A stretch of 29,178 nt of DNA from Cellvibrio sp. (GCA_021323495.1 JAJQJO010000009.1:1-29178), one strand, 5' to 3'. Shown: positions 15,883 to 23,814, numbered from the stretch's first letter. The notes: generated from the letters alone by a model not told the origin. Numbers and translations are program-made.

Positions 15883-18411
15883 TTAATCCTGTGAATTTAA
15901 ATTGAACGTTAAACGGTTATCGACCTTAAGTAATTCCCGTTTGAAAATTTGCTGGATTTTTTCCAATGATTCGTGTGATTCCGCTTCAAAGCGTAACGTT
16001 AATGCGGGTGAGGTATTGGACGCACGCACCAGGCCCCACCCTTTGGTGTAATCCACACGCAAGCCATCAATGGTAGTGATAGTGCCATTGGCAAAATCAC
16101 CGATCTCGGTAAGCTTTTTAATCAACCCGAATTTATCAAGCTCAGGAATGGCAATTTTAATTTCCGGCGTTGAATATAATTGGGGAAAGGCCGCAAAAAT
16201 AGCATCAATTTTCTGGTCCCGCAGGGTGATGATTTCCAGCAGGCGCGCCATGGCGTAAATACCATCATCAAAACCGTACCAGCGATCCTTGATAAAAATA
16301 TGGCCGGAATATTCGCCACCGATCAGCGCCTGGGTTTCTTCCATTTTCGCTTTCATGGGCGAATGGCCAGTCTTCCACATAATAGGACGCCCACCATAGC
16401 TACTGATGACCTGATTCAGTTGACGTGAACATTTTACGTCAAACAATACATCGGCACCGGGGTTGCGCGAAAGCACATCCTTGGCGAATAACATTAACAG
16501 TCGGTCAGGCCAAATAATATCGCCTTTGGGTGTAACCACAACCAAACGGTCACCATCGCCGTCGAAGGCTACACCTATGTCAGCATTGGTTTCCTGCACT
16601 TTGGCGATCAATGCCTGCAAGTTTTTTTCGATCGTCGGATCGGGATTATGATTGGGAAATTCACCATCCAGATCACAAAATAAAGGGATAACATCACAAC
16701 CCAATTCTTCAAACAGTTGTGGTGCAACTATACCGGTCACAGCATTTCCGGCATCGACCACAATCGATATGTTACCAGCAAGAGCAACGTCGGAAAAAAT
16801 GCGATCGATATAATCGGGAATAATCGTGCGCGGGATTTCCTCGCCCAGACCTTGATGGAAACGCTGGCCAATAATGCGCGAGCGTAAATCGACCACGGCT
16901 TCATCGGCGAGTGCGCGGTTATTAATTACCACTTTAAAGCCGTTATATTCTTTAGGGTTATGGCTTGCAGTTACCATTACACCACTGTTGGTATCATCAA
17001 AATGAAAAGTAGAAAAATACATCAGTGGTGTGGGTACTATGCCGATGTTAATAACATTACAGCCGGAGCGCAGGATACCGCGGACGAGTGCCTGGGTTAA
17101 TGTCTCACTGTGGGTCCGGCCATCGCGCGCGACGACAATTGCCTGTTCGCCCTGGTCAATCGCTTCGCTGCCTACCGCTTGGCCAATCAGTTGGGCAAGT
17201 TCGGGAGTGATCTGGCTGCCGACCAAACCGCGTATGTCATAGGAGCGAAAAATCTCGGCAGGCACATCTTCTTCATTAATTTTATTGCGCGTGCCGGCAT
17301 TCGATTTTTTACCTGACGCCTGCTGTAAGCCGAGAATATTTTCGTCTTCATCAATCACCGCGATATCGAGGATATCTTGCTTCTGGAACATCGGGTTGGC
17401 CATGGCATCATCGGGTTTGATGGATTCTTTACTGGTTTTTACCACGTCTGCAACCGAAGGGGGCATATCCGTTGTTTCACCCAATTCGGCGCGGACCAAA
17501 ATTTTGCTGAGGAACCACACCAGCGCCAAACTGGCAGCCACTATCAGGCTGGTAATGGTAAGCCAGAGCGCGGGTAATTCTTCGGCAAGCTGCAACAGTT
17601 GGTCCGAAGGGGTAAATTTCACCGCGAGATGGCTACCACTTACGTTGGCTTGCATGCTGTTGCCAGCGGTCCCGGCACCGATTTTTTGAACGGTTTGTGG
17701 TGGGCTGCCGGTAAATTGTTGCAAGAGTACAAATTCACCCAGCTGCTGTTCAGCAGCGCGAAATAAATTCACCAGTTCGGCCGCATCTATAGTGACCATC
17801 AGCGTACCCAGCGGCTCGCTTTTATCATCCACGGCAAGCGGGCGAACCCAATGGATCATCCAATGCTCTTTGATTGCCACTAATTCCGGTAATGCCGGTT
17901 GGCGTTTTTCTGCGCGCTGGATTAAATCCAGTTCAGCATAACGGATGGGGAATTCCGCTTCGCGATCCAACTGTGCGCTACCCAATGGAATCAGCCGTAC
18001 GTTGAGCGCCGAGGCGGTGGTGCGCAGCCATTTTTTCTCCAATAAATCGCGTGCTTCCACAGTGTTATCCGGATTACTTATATCAAGGCTGGCGACGAGT
18101 TCTGGTTCGGCGGCGAGTTTGTCAATTGCTTGCGCCTGTTGCTGGAAATAACGCGTGAGTGGTCGGCTGTGCTCATCGACCTTCTCCTGGGTGAGCGCGC
18201 GCAGATTTTCCTGTTGTTGTTCAATTACTAATTTTTGGTAGAGCACATAACCGACAATAACGTTAAGCACCAATGCGACGCCCAACAATATCAACAGTAT
18301 TTTTTGTTGGACGGCTGCTTTGCGTTTTGCTGCTTCCAAGGCGCGCTGTGCGCTACGCGAAAGGGGGGCACCCGTGTCGGTTCTAGCTTTTGTTATATCC
18401 TTTGGCTTCAC
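15883..18411 (-). CDS. algC: Membrane-anchored phosphomannomutase/phosphoglucomutase (AlgC)
   Basis: At 842 residues this is nearly twice the usual 460. Residues about 386-842 are the alpha-D-phosphohexomutase: RSYDIRG (389-395), phospho-Ser S483 in TASHNP, metal loop DGDGDR (617-622), sugar loop GGEYSGH (698-704) and phosphate loop RASNTSP (796-802), all intact. The enzyme interconverts mannose-6-P/mannose-1-P and glucose-6-P/glucose-1-P for polysaccharide precursors. The N-terminal half has a membrane helix (about 37-58), a periplasmic domain (about 60-280), a second helix (about 283-304) and a linker rich in charged residues (305-385). The start codon is GTG (18411) after AAAAGG. Long AlgC proteins occur in some Pseudomonas and relatives; the role of the extracytoplasmic part is unknown. 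Confidence 0.92.
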   Translation of the reverse strand: MKPKDITKARTDTGAPLSRSAQRALEAAKRKAAVQQKILLILLGVALVLNVIVGYVLYQKLVIEQQQENLRALTQEKVDEHSRPLTRYFQQQAQAIDKLAAEPELVASLDISNPDNTVEARDLLEKKWLRTTASALNVRLIPLGSAQLDREAEFPIRYAELDLIQRAEKRQPALPELVAIKEHWMIHWVRPLAVDDKSEPLGTLMVTIDAAELVNLFRAAEQQLGEFVLLQQFTGSPPQTVQKIGAGTAGNSMQANVSGSHLAVKFTPSDQLLQLAEELPALWLTITSLIVAASLALVWFLSKILVRAELGETTDMPPSVADVVKTSKESIKPDDAMANPMFQKQDILDIAVIDEDENILGLQQASGKKSNAGTRNKINEEDVPAEIFRSYDIRGLVGSQITPELAQLIGQAVGSEAIDQGEQAIVVARDGRTHSETLTQALVRGILRSGCNVINIGIVPTPLMYFSTFHFDDTNSGVMVTASHNPKEYNGFKVVINNRALADEAVVDLRSRIIGQRFHQGLGEEIPRTIIPDYIDRIFSDVALAGNISIVVDAGNAVTGIVAPQLFEELGCDVIPLFCDLDGEFPNHNPDPTIEKNLQALIAKVQETNADIGVAFDGDGDRLVVVTPKGDIIWPDRLLMLFAKDVLSRNPGADVLFDVKCSRQLNQVISSYGGRPIMWKTGHSPMKAKMEETQALIGGEYSGHIFIKDRWYGFDDGIYAMARLLEIITLRDQKIDAIFAAFPQLYSTPEIKIAIPELDKFGLIKKLTEIGDFANGTITTIDGLRVDYTKGWGLVRASNTSPALTLRFEAESHESLEKIQQIFKRELLKVDNRLTFNLNSQD

Positions 18412-18444
18412 GCTGATACCTTTTGTTTAACTGAAGTCTGCGAT

Positions 18445-19647
18445 TTATCGGGCTGTTATTTTTTGGGCAAAAAGTATGATCAATTCGCGCGCTAATTGAT
18501 GTTTGCTGCGCTGGCTAATATCGGTAACCGAATTATTATCTATTAGCGTGACCGCATTATCATCGCTATTAAAACCGATGCTGCTGTCGCTGATATTATT
18601 GGCCACCACCAGGTCCAGATTTTTGCGCTGCAATTTTGCGCGTGCATACTCCACCAGGTTTTCACTTTCGGCAGCAAAACCAACCGTGTAGGGTTTGGGG
18701 TCAAGCGCAGCTATGTCGGCGACTATATCGGGGTTTTTCACCAGCGTCAGCGTCAGGGTATCGTTCACACCTTTTTTTATTTTTTGCGGCGCAATTTGCA
18801 GCGGGCGATAGTCAGCAACGGCGGCGGCGGCGATAAATAAATCGCAATCTTTTGCTTCATGCAGGCTTGTAGCATGCATTTCCCCGGCACTAGTCACGTC
18901 GATACGTGTTACCCGCGCGGGAATCGCGAGTTGGGTAGGACCGCTGATCAGGATTGTTTCAGCACCTGCTTCCGCAGCCGCCTGTGCCAGGGCATAACCC
19001 ATCTTGCCCGAGCTGTAATTGCTCAAATAACGCACCGGGTCGAGCGCTTCGCGCGTTGGACCGGCGGTAATCACCACTTTTTTCCCCGCCAGGCTGCCAA
19101 TGGTAAAAAGGCTGGCTGCCGCATCAACCAGTTGCAGAGGCTCGAGCATCCGTCCCAAGCCTATGTCGCCACAGGCTTGACCACCTTCAGCGGGGCCAAA
19201 AATGTGGATTTTGCGTTTGATCAATGTATCCAGATTGGTTTGGGTCGCCTCATTCCGCCACATGCCCTGGTTCATTGCCGGTGCTATAGCGATGGGTGCA
19301 GCAGTTGCGAGGCAAATGCTGGTCAATAAATCATTGCCCATGCCTTGCGTGAGGCGTGCCATAAAATCGGCAGTGGCCGGGGCGATCAATACCAGGTCTG
19401 CCCAACGTGCCAGTTGGATATGGCCCATTCCCGCTTCAGCTTCCGGATCAAGTAGATGGGTATGTACGGGATTGCCGGACAATGCTTGCATGGTCAGGGG
19501 GGTGATGAATTCCTGGGCTGCCGGGGTCATCACAACCTGCACCACGGCTCCCGCGTCTTGCAGGCGGCGTACCAGGTCTGCGCTCTTGTATGCAGCTATG
19601 CCACCGGTGACACCCAGAAGGATCTGTTTATTTGCGAGCGAACTCAT
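18445..19647 (-). CDS. coaBC: Bifunctional phosphopantothenoylcysteine decarboxylase / phosphopantothenate-cysteine ligase (CoaBC)
   Basis: A 400-residue two-domain enzyme of coenzyme A synthesis. The N-terminal FMN decarboxylase (CoaC, about 1-180) shows LLGVTGGIAAYK, the catalytic H76 in GMGHI, PAMN (123-126) and C159 in QACG. The C-terminal synthetase (CoaB, about 188-400) shows AGPTREALDPVRYLSNYSSG and the KKGVND region. It couples cysteine to phosphopantothenate and then decarboxylates the product to phosphopantetheine. It starts at ATG 19647, divergent from radC, and leads a minus-strand operon. In Pseudomonas, dut normally follows; here algC begins only 33 bp downstream. Confidence 0.96.
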   Translation of the reverse strand: MSSLANKQILLGVTGGIAAYKSADLVRRLQDAGAVVQVVMTPAAQEFITPLTMQALSGNPVHTHLLDPEAEAGMGHIQLARWADLVLIAPATADFMARLTQGMGNDLLTSICLATAAPIAIAPAMNQGMWRNEATQTNLDTLIKRKIHIFGPAEGGQACGDIGLGRMLEPLQLVDAAASLFTIGSLAGKKVVITAGPTREALDPVRYLSNYSSGKMGYALAQAAAEAGAETILISGPTQLAIPARVTRIDVTSAGEMHATSLHEAKDCDLFIAAAAVADYRPLQIAPQKIKKGVNDTLTLTLVKNPDIVADIAALDPKPYTVGFAAESENLVEYARAKLQRKNLDLVVANNISDSSIGFNSDDNAVTLIDNNSVTDISQRSKHQLARELIILFAQKITAR

Positions 19648-19945
19648 TGATACAGGTAACCTAAAAAGAAGTGGTGGTTAATGGACAACCTTAGCGCCAA
19701 TTTACGTAATTGACCACTTACAAGGCCAGCCTTGCGGAGCATAGGACGCCCCCTTGCGGCAGGACTTATAAAAGCGCAAAGATACCATTCTTGCCGAGGC
19801 TTTAGCATCTGTCTGGCGAAGCGATGGGGGGCCGAATTGCGGGCTTGACGGACGTTAGCAAAAATACCATCCTGCCGCATCTCAGCGCCTGCCTGACAGG
19901 TGGCAGGAAATTTGTTGATTAATTTACGATAAAAGGAGTTATCTC
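19648..19945. repeat. coaBC/radC divergent region with a degenerate tandem repeat
   Basis: This 298-bp gap holds no gene. On the minus strand GGCAAGAATGGTATCTTTGC (19795-19776) and GGCAGGATGGTATTTTTGC (19876-19858) are near-copies 82 bp apart, with weaker similarity around them. TTGCGGCAGG at 19754-19763 recurs at 20717-20726 beyond radC, and its inverse CCTGCCGCA lies at 19871-19879. A good ribosome binding site (AAAGGAGTT) precedes radC. I cannot pick firm promoters for either gene. Confidence 0.5.
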
Positions 19946-20620
19946 GTGCCCATAACCGATTGGCCCAAAGCTGAACGTCCCCGCGAAAAATTATTGTCCC
20001 TTGGCCCGCGCGCCTTATCCGATGCTGAATTACTTGCCATTTTCCTGCGTGTTGGCTGCGTGGGTAAATCTGCCGTTGACCTGGCGCGCGAGTTATTGCA
20101 TGAATACGGCGGCCTGCGCCAGTTACTGGAAGCATCGCAGCGTGAATTTTGCAAAGGCTTGGGATTGGGCAATGCCAAATACGCACAATTACAAGCAGTA
20201 TTGGAGATGGGGCGCCGCCATTTATCGGCAACCATGAAGGAAGGCGACTTGCTTTCCAGTCCGGATCTGGTGCGCAGTTACCTTAGCGCCCAGTTGCGGC
20301 ATCAACCGCGCGAAGTTTTTGCCGTTTTGTTTCTGGATAGCCAAAATCGTCTGATCGCCTATGAAGAATTATTTTTCGGTACTATCGATGGGGCATCCAT
20401 TTACCCACGGGAAGTCGTGCGGCGCGCCCTGGCCCATAATTGTGCGTCCGTGATTCTCAGCCACAATCACCCTAGTGGAGTAGCCGAACCGAGCCAGGCG
20501 GATTGCCGTATCACCCGCAGGTTACAGGAATCACTGGAGTTGATTGATGTGCGGGTAATAGACCATATGGTGGTGGGCGATAGCGCGGTGATTTCATTTG
20601 CGGAGCGTGGTTTACTCTGA
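19946..20620 (+). CDS. radC: RadC family JAB1/MPN-domain protein
   Basis: A 224-residue protein starting at GTG 19946, fixed by the strong AAAGGAG ribosome binding site and the usual N terminus (MPITDWPKAERPREKLL). Residues 1-95 form the helix-hairpin-helix-containing N-terminal part (ALSDAELLAIFLRVG). Residues about 103-224 are the MPN domain with the metalloprotease-like zinc motif HNHPSG (173-178) and D186, plus E141. The historic link to DNA repair was withdrawn, and the biochemical function is unsettled; homologues are often carried on mobile elements as anti-restriction-like genes. This copy sits in the conserved coaBC/rpmBG neighbourhood and looks like the chromosomal one. Confidence 0.94.
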   Translation: MPITDWPKAERPREKLLSLGPRALSDAELLAIFLRVGCVGKSAVDLARELLHEYGGLRQLLEASQREFCKGLGLGNAKYAQLQAVLEMGRRHLSATMKEGDLLSSPDLVRSYLSAQLRHQPREVFAVLFLDSQNRLIAYEELFFGTIDGASIYPREVVRRALAHNCASVILSHNHPSGVAEPSQADCRITRRLQESLELIDVRVIDHMVVGDSAVISFAERGLL

Positions 20621-20677
20621 AATCAGTCCACAAAATTGAGGGATGCCAGTTTTTTTGGTCAAAAAAACAGCTTTTCG

Positions 20678-20706
20678 TTGCTATTGGGGGACTGTTTTGG
20701 TATAAA
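20678..20706 (+). promoter_or_regulatory. Sigma-70 promoter for rpmB-rpmG
   Basis: TTGCTA (20678-20683) and TATAAA (20701-20706) are separated by exactly 17 bp. The following ACGCGG is a GC-rich discriminator, as in growth-rate and stringently controlled ribosomal promoters. The predicted transcript start is near 20713, giving a leader of about 210 nt. Confidence 0.7.
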
Positions 20707-20712
20707 ACGCGG

Positions 20713-20923
20713 CTCTTTGCGGCAGGGTTGCGAAGGCGTATCAAAAGAGCGTCAATTCCGCGCAAATTTCCCTCTGGAATTTGCTGCTCCGACCCTGATC
20801 TAACCCGCGTTTAGGAAAGAATAGGCTGCTTACAACAATGCTCCAAGCTGGTTGTTAGTCTGTTTTACGGTTCTAACACAGCGCTTCCAGCTTAGCGCGC
20901 TGATTTTTTAATGAGGCAATAAA
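20713..20923 (+). ncRNA. Structured 5' leader of rpmB with attenuator-like hairpin (candidate)
   Basis: Downstream of the promoter the leader contains several complementary pairs: GCTCTTT (20712-20718) with AAAGAGC (20744-20750), CAGGGT (20723-20728) with ACCCTG (20792-20797), and the hairpin GCAAATT/AATTTGC (20762-20784). Near the gene, CAGCGC (20879-20884) pairs with GCGCTG (20897-20902) and is followed by T6 (20904-20909), resembling an intrinsic terminator. Its loop CCAGCTT (20887-20893) is complementary to AAGCTGG (20845-20851). The first two pairs cross each other. This layout suggests attenuation or protein-controlled folding, but no folding calculation was possible. Confidence 0.4.
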
Positions 20924-21160
20924 ATGTCCAAGGTATGTCAAGTTACCGGTAAACGTCCCATTACCGGCAACAATGTTTCCCATGCAAAAAACCACACCAA
21001 GCGTCGTTTTTTGCCAAACCTGCAATCTCACCGTTTTTGGGTGGAAGCCGAGAAGCGTTTTGTGACTCTGCGCCTGACTCCAAAAGGTATGCGTATCATC
21101 GACAAGCGTGGCATTGACGCTGTGTTGGCTGATGTTCGTGCCAACGGCCACAAAGTGTAA
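20924..21160 (+). CDS. rpmB: 50S ribosomal protein L28
   Basis: A 78-residue protein with the L28 signature MSKVCQVTGKRP...NNVSHAKNHTKRRFLPNLQ and a basic C terminus ending ANGHKV. ATG 20924 follows GAGG at 20913-20916. Only one of the cysteines seen in zinc-binding L28 is present (C5), so this is the zinc-independent form. It is followed after 15 bp by rpmG, the usual pair. The length is normal. Confidence 0.97.
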   Translation: MSKVCQVTGKRPITGNNVSHAKNHTKRRFLPNLQSHRFWVEAEKRFVTLRLTPKGMRIIDKRGIDAVLADVRANGHKV

Positions 21161-21175
21161 TTAGGAGCATTCGTC

Positions 21176-21331
21176 ATGCGCGAAAAAATTCGTCTGAACT
21201 CTTCTGCTGGTACTGGTCACTTCTACACCACTGACAAGAACAAGCGCACCATGCCAGAAAAGATGGAAATCAAAAAGTACGATCCAGTTGTGCGCAAGCA
21301 CGTGGTCTACAAAGAAGGCAAAATCAAGTAA
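21176..21331 (+). CDS. rpmG: 50S ribosomal protein L33
   Basis: A 51-residue protein starting MREKIRLNSSAGTGHFYTTD and ending YKEGKIK, too short to be picked up by a 60-residue cut-off. ATG 21176 follows TAGGAG. There are no cysteines, so it is the zinc-free L33 type. It is co-transcribed with rpmB and followed at once by a clear terminator. Confidence 0.97.
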   Translation: MREKIRLNSSAGTGHFYTTDKNKRTMPEKMEIKKYDPVVRKHVVYKEGKIK

Positions 21332-21349
21332 TTTGATTTTGGTTTCGCT

Positions 21350-21379
21350 AAAAAACCCGGTCTCTGTACCGGGTTTTTT
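21350..21379 (+). terminator. Rho-independent terminator after rpmG
   Basis: CCCGGT (21356-21361) pairs with ACCGGG (21368-21373) around CTCTGT, flanked by A6 (21350-21355) and T6 (21374-21379). Confidence 0.9.
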
Positions 21380-21561
21380 ATTGTCCGGAGTTTTCCACCC
21401 GCTAATAAAAAATGATCTAACGTCAAACGGCAGGATTTGGGGACCTGAACTACACTCATCCCAATAACACCGATAACAAATACGGCAAGTATCGCTGGAG
21501 CTCCACTTTTGAATACTCGTAAAGCCGCGTTGATACAGCCGCTCCAATACAGGTTTTCCCT

Positions 21562-22965
21562 ATGACAGAAATCCGCGGACTTGACGCATGGATGACGACT
21601 CTCGCCGAACAAGAATTACCGACCCTCAACGCGGTTGTGAGAGAGATTTGTGAGCTGAGCGAAAATGAAAAATGCCGTGCAGAAGACCTTACCAAAATCA
21701 TTCTGCGCGATGCCGATCTCACCTCCAAAGTATTAAAAATCGCCAACTCGGTGCATTACAACCCTTCATTCGCCTCGATCAAAACCGTCTCGCGTGCGAT
21801 AGTCCATCTGGGCTTTGACAACCTGCGCAACATTACCCTCGCCACCACCTTGATTGAAAATTTTTTAAAAGGTAAACCCAAAACGCTGTTGATCCAAAGT
21901 CTTGCTCGCTCCTTCCATTCGGCGGTGCAGGCCAAGGCGATGGTGCCTTTTCTGGATGGTGAGAAAAAAGAACAAATTTTTATCGCGGCGCTGTTGCGCA
22001 ATATTAGCGAATTGGCCCTTATCTCCACCGGGCGCAAAGTAGTAGAGGATTTTGTTGTGGCGCGCGATCAGGACCCCGCCGCAGAACATAGTCTTGCGCT
22101 CGATTATTTAGGCGTAGATACCAGTTTGTTGTCGCGCCATTTAATTAAAGACTGGACACTTGGTGATTTACTGAGTGAGGCCTGCGAAAACCATGTGCAT
22201 TCCAGTCCGGCTGCGCGCGCGGTCAATCTGGGCAGCCAGATTAGTACTTATATCCACCGTGGCATGAAAAGCCAGGAGATGCAAAAGCTCTGTCAGCAAA
22301 CTGCCAGCCTGTGCAAAATCTCCCTGGATGCAGCTAAAAAACAAGTATTGATGATGGCTGATGAAGCCTCGGTGATTGCCAAAATTTACGGAGTTGAGGT
22401 GCTCATCAGCGCCCTGCCTGATCCGGCTTTGTTGGAGGAAAAAGGGGTTCTGTCGGAGCGGCCGGATTATTTTTTCCAACAGCAACTCAACCAGATCCAT
22501 AAAGCCATGCTGGAGGGCGAGGGGTTGCCAATCATTACCCAACTGTCACTGGCCGCTTTGCACGAAGGTTCCCATATTGCGCGCCTCGCCATTTTGGTGG
22601 TGGATCATAAAAGCAAACTGCTCGATGTCCGTTATGTCGCAGGTGCAGGTACGCATCTGTGGCGGCAGAAGGTGAAAATCAATCTTGAGCAGTTGCACAA
22701 AGGTGAATTGTTGCATGAATTTTTGCGCAATCAACAACCATTGTGGTATCAGCCTTCAGTGGTACAGAAAGACACAGGTGCACTGCAAATGATGGAGGCG
22801 AATGGTGCTATTTTTCTGGCGCCGCTGTTAGTGAATAAACGCCTGATGGGGATGATCTATGCAGATGCTGAAGCGGGAGAGTTCGATGCGCGACAATTTG
22901 AAGAATTCCAACTGATTGCCAACCAGTTGAATTTGATGATGCGCTTCAACGCAACCACCACTTAA
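21562..22965 (+). CDS. HDOD-GAF domain signalling protein
   Basis: A 467-residue cytosolic protein. Residues about 16-235 form an HDOD domain (LPTLNAVVREICEL, LTSKVLKIANSVHYNP, ISRAIVHLGFDNLRN-like helices); the metal-binding HD pair is missing, with LLRNIS (144-149) in its place, as is normal for HDOD. Residues about 310-462 resemble a GAF sensor domain (AILVVDHKSKLLDVRYVAG, IFLAPLLVNKRLMGMIYADAE). HDOD proteins act in regulatory networks, often with c-di-GMP, motility or stress signalling, by protein interaction instead of hydrolysis. No partner gene is adjacent. The 182-bp upstream gap after the rpmG terminator contains TACACT at 21451-21456 as a possible -10 but no strong -35. Confidence 0.8.
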   Translation: MTEIRGLDAWMTTLAEQELPTLNAVVREICELSENEKCRAEDLTKIILRDADLTSKVLKIANSVHYNPSFASIKTVSRAIVHLGFDNLRNITLATTLIENFLKGKPKTLLIQSLARSFHSAVQAKAMVPFLDGEKKEQIFIAALLRNISELALISTGRKVVEDFVVARDQDPAAEHSLALDYLGVDTSLLSRHLIKDWTLGDLLSEACENHVHSSPAARAVNLGSQISTYIHRGMKSQEMQKLCQQTASLCKISLDAAKKQVLMMADEASVIAKIYGVEVLISALPDPALLEEKGVLSERPDYFFQQQLNQIHKAMLEGEGLPIITQLSLAALHEGSHIARLAILVVDHKSKLLDVRYVAGAGTHLWRQKVKINLEQLHKGELLHEFLRNQQPLWYQPSVVQKDTGALQMMEANGAIFLAPLLVNKRLMGMIYADAEAGEFDARQFEEFQLIANQLNLMMRFNATTT

Positions 22966-22981
22966 AGTCATGCATGGGGAA

Positions 22982-23019
22982 AAAAAACCGCAACAGGTTT
23001 TAACCTGCTGCGGTTTTTT
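22982..23019. terminator. Bidirectional terminator between HDOD-GAF and PEP-CTERM genes
   Basis: CCGCAACAGGTT pairs with AACCTGCTGCGG with one mismatch, flanked by A6-A7 on the left and T6 on the right. It serves the two convergent genes. Confidence 0.85.
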
Positions 23020-23032
23020 ATTGAGGATATTT

Positions 23033-23677
23033 TTATCCCTGATGACTTATACGCACCCGGCGGCGCGCCAGTGCCAAACCTAGCAAACCAAATAAAAAAA
23101 GGAGCGCAGAGGTTGGTTCGGTAACCGAGATTAATTTTTTGAAGGCATGGTTATCACTTTCAAACGCGAAACCAGTGCTGGTTAATGTCACGCTATCGTA
23201 AGCATCGCTGCCAAAATCAAAATTGATGTAGCGATTGGAGCTGTAACTCAACTGGTTGCCATCGGCAAATTGGCCAACGATATCGGCACCGGAATAGCTC
23301 GCTACCAAGCTGTTGTTCAGATAAAAGCTGATGAAGTTATAGTTGTCAATCGAACCCCAGAAAAGACCAAAATAATCAGCGGCAGCACCCAGAGCGAAGC
23401 TCGCGCTCATGGTAGTAGTAGAAGGGTTAGGTACCGTTAAATAGGTCGAGTTAACCCCCATTGGTTGGGCGTATTGACCGCTTTGGTTGCCATTGACTAG
23501 CGCATAGTCGCCGCTACAGGTGCTATAACCGCAACCGGAATTAAAATCGATAGTAGTCGCGCCGACGGCTGAAGTATTGATCTCGCCAACAGCAGAAAGA
23601 GAAATTAGCGGCAGCGCCTGTGCAGCGCCAGCCGCTAACAAGAACGGGAACAGCAATACGGTAAACAGCTTTTTCAT
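23033..23677 (-). CDS. PEP-CTERM-type exosortase-dependent surface protein (TEP variant)
   Basis: A 214-residue secreted protein. Residues 1-21 are a signal peptide (MKKLF... ending AAQA). The C terminus has the three-part sorting signal: VTEP (185-188) where PEP is usual, a hydrophobic helix (190-204) and the Arg cluster RRR at 205-207. The middle is rich in Ser, Asn, Gly, Tyr and aromatics, looks like a beta-sandwich, and has a close Cys pair (C49, C54) that could form a disulfide. Exosortase/EpsH would cut at the motif and release or anchor the protein at the surface; no exosortase gene is in the window. ATG 23677 follows GGAG. The upstream region carries sigma-54 and CRP-like sites. The exact function is unknown. 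Confidence 0.82.
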   Translation of the reverse strand: MKKLFTVLLFPFLLAAGAAQALPLISLSAVGEINTSAVGATTIDFNSGCGYSTCSGDYALVNGNQSGQYAQPMGVNSTYLTVPNPSTTTMSASFALGAAADYFGLFWGSIDNYNFISFYLNNSLVASYSGADIVGQFADGNQLSYSSNRYINFDFGSDAYDSVTLTSTGFAFESDNHAFKKLISVTEPTSALLFLFGLLGLALARRRVRISHQG

Positions 23678-23746
23678 TTAACACTCCAGAATAAACAAAC
23701 CGCGATAAGCTCGGGCCGGTAGATAAGCTATCCAAAAAATCAGTTC

Positions 23747-23762
23747 AGCAACTCGCAGGCCA
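23747..23762 (-). promoter_or_regulatory. Sigma-54 promoter for the PEP-CTERM gene
   Basis: On the minus strand TGGCCTGCGAGTTGCT matches the RpoN consensus TGGCACGNNNNTTGCW at all but two of the defined positions, with the invariant GG and GC 10 nt apart. The transcript would start near 23736, about 58 nt before the start codon. PEP-CTERM genes are known targets of the RpoN-dependent PrsK/PrsR system, which supports this reading. Confidence 0.65.
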
Positions 23763-23798
23763 GCCCCCTTCAAAAATGCGAATTGGTTCTTATTTTTT

Positions 23799-23814
23799 TG
23801 TGATGTAAGTCACA
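23799..23814. promoter_or_regulatory. CRP/Vfr binding site (perfect palindrome half-sites)
   Basis: TGTGATGTAAGTCACA contains TGTGA-N6-TCACA exactly, with A/T-rich flanks as in the CRP consensus. It is centred about 70 bp upstream of the predicted sigma-54 start of the PEP-CTERM gene and about 155 bp upstream of mutM. The former is the likelier target. Confidence 0.7.

Noticed and set aside
19644..20231. Minus-strand open frame of 195 codons across the coaBC/radC gap
   Set aside because: Its first third is antisense to radC and the remainder runs through the degenerate repeat; no protein family is recognisable.
21450..21476. Possible flagellar sigma-28 promoter before the HDOD-GAF gene (ACCGATAA)
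   Set aside because: No TAAA-like -35 element lies at the required spacing.
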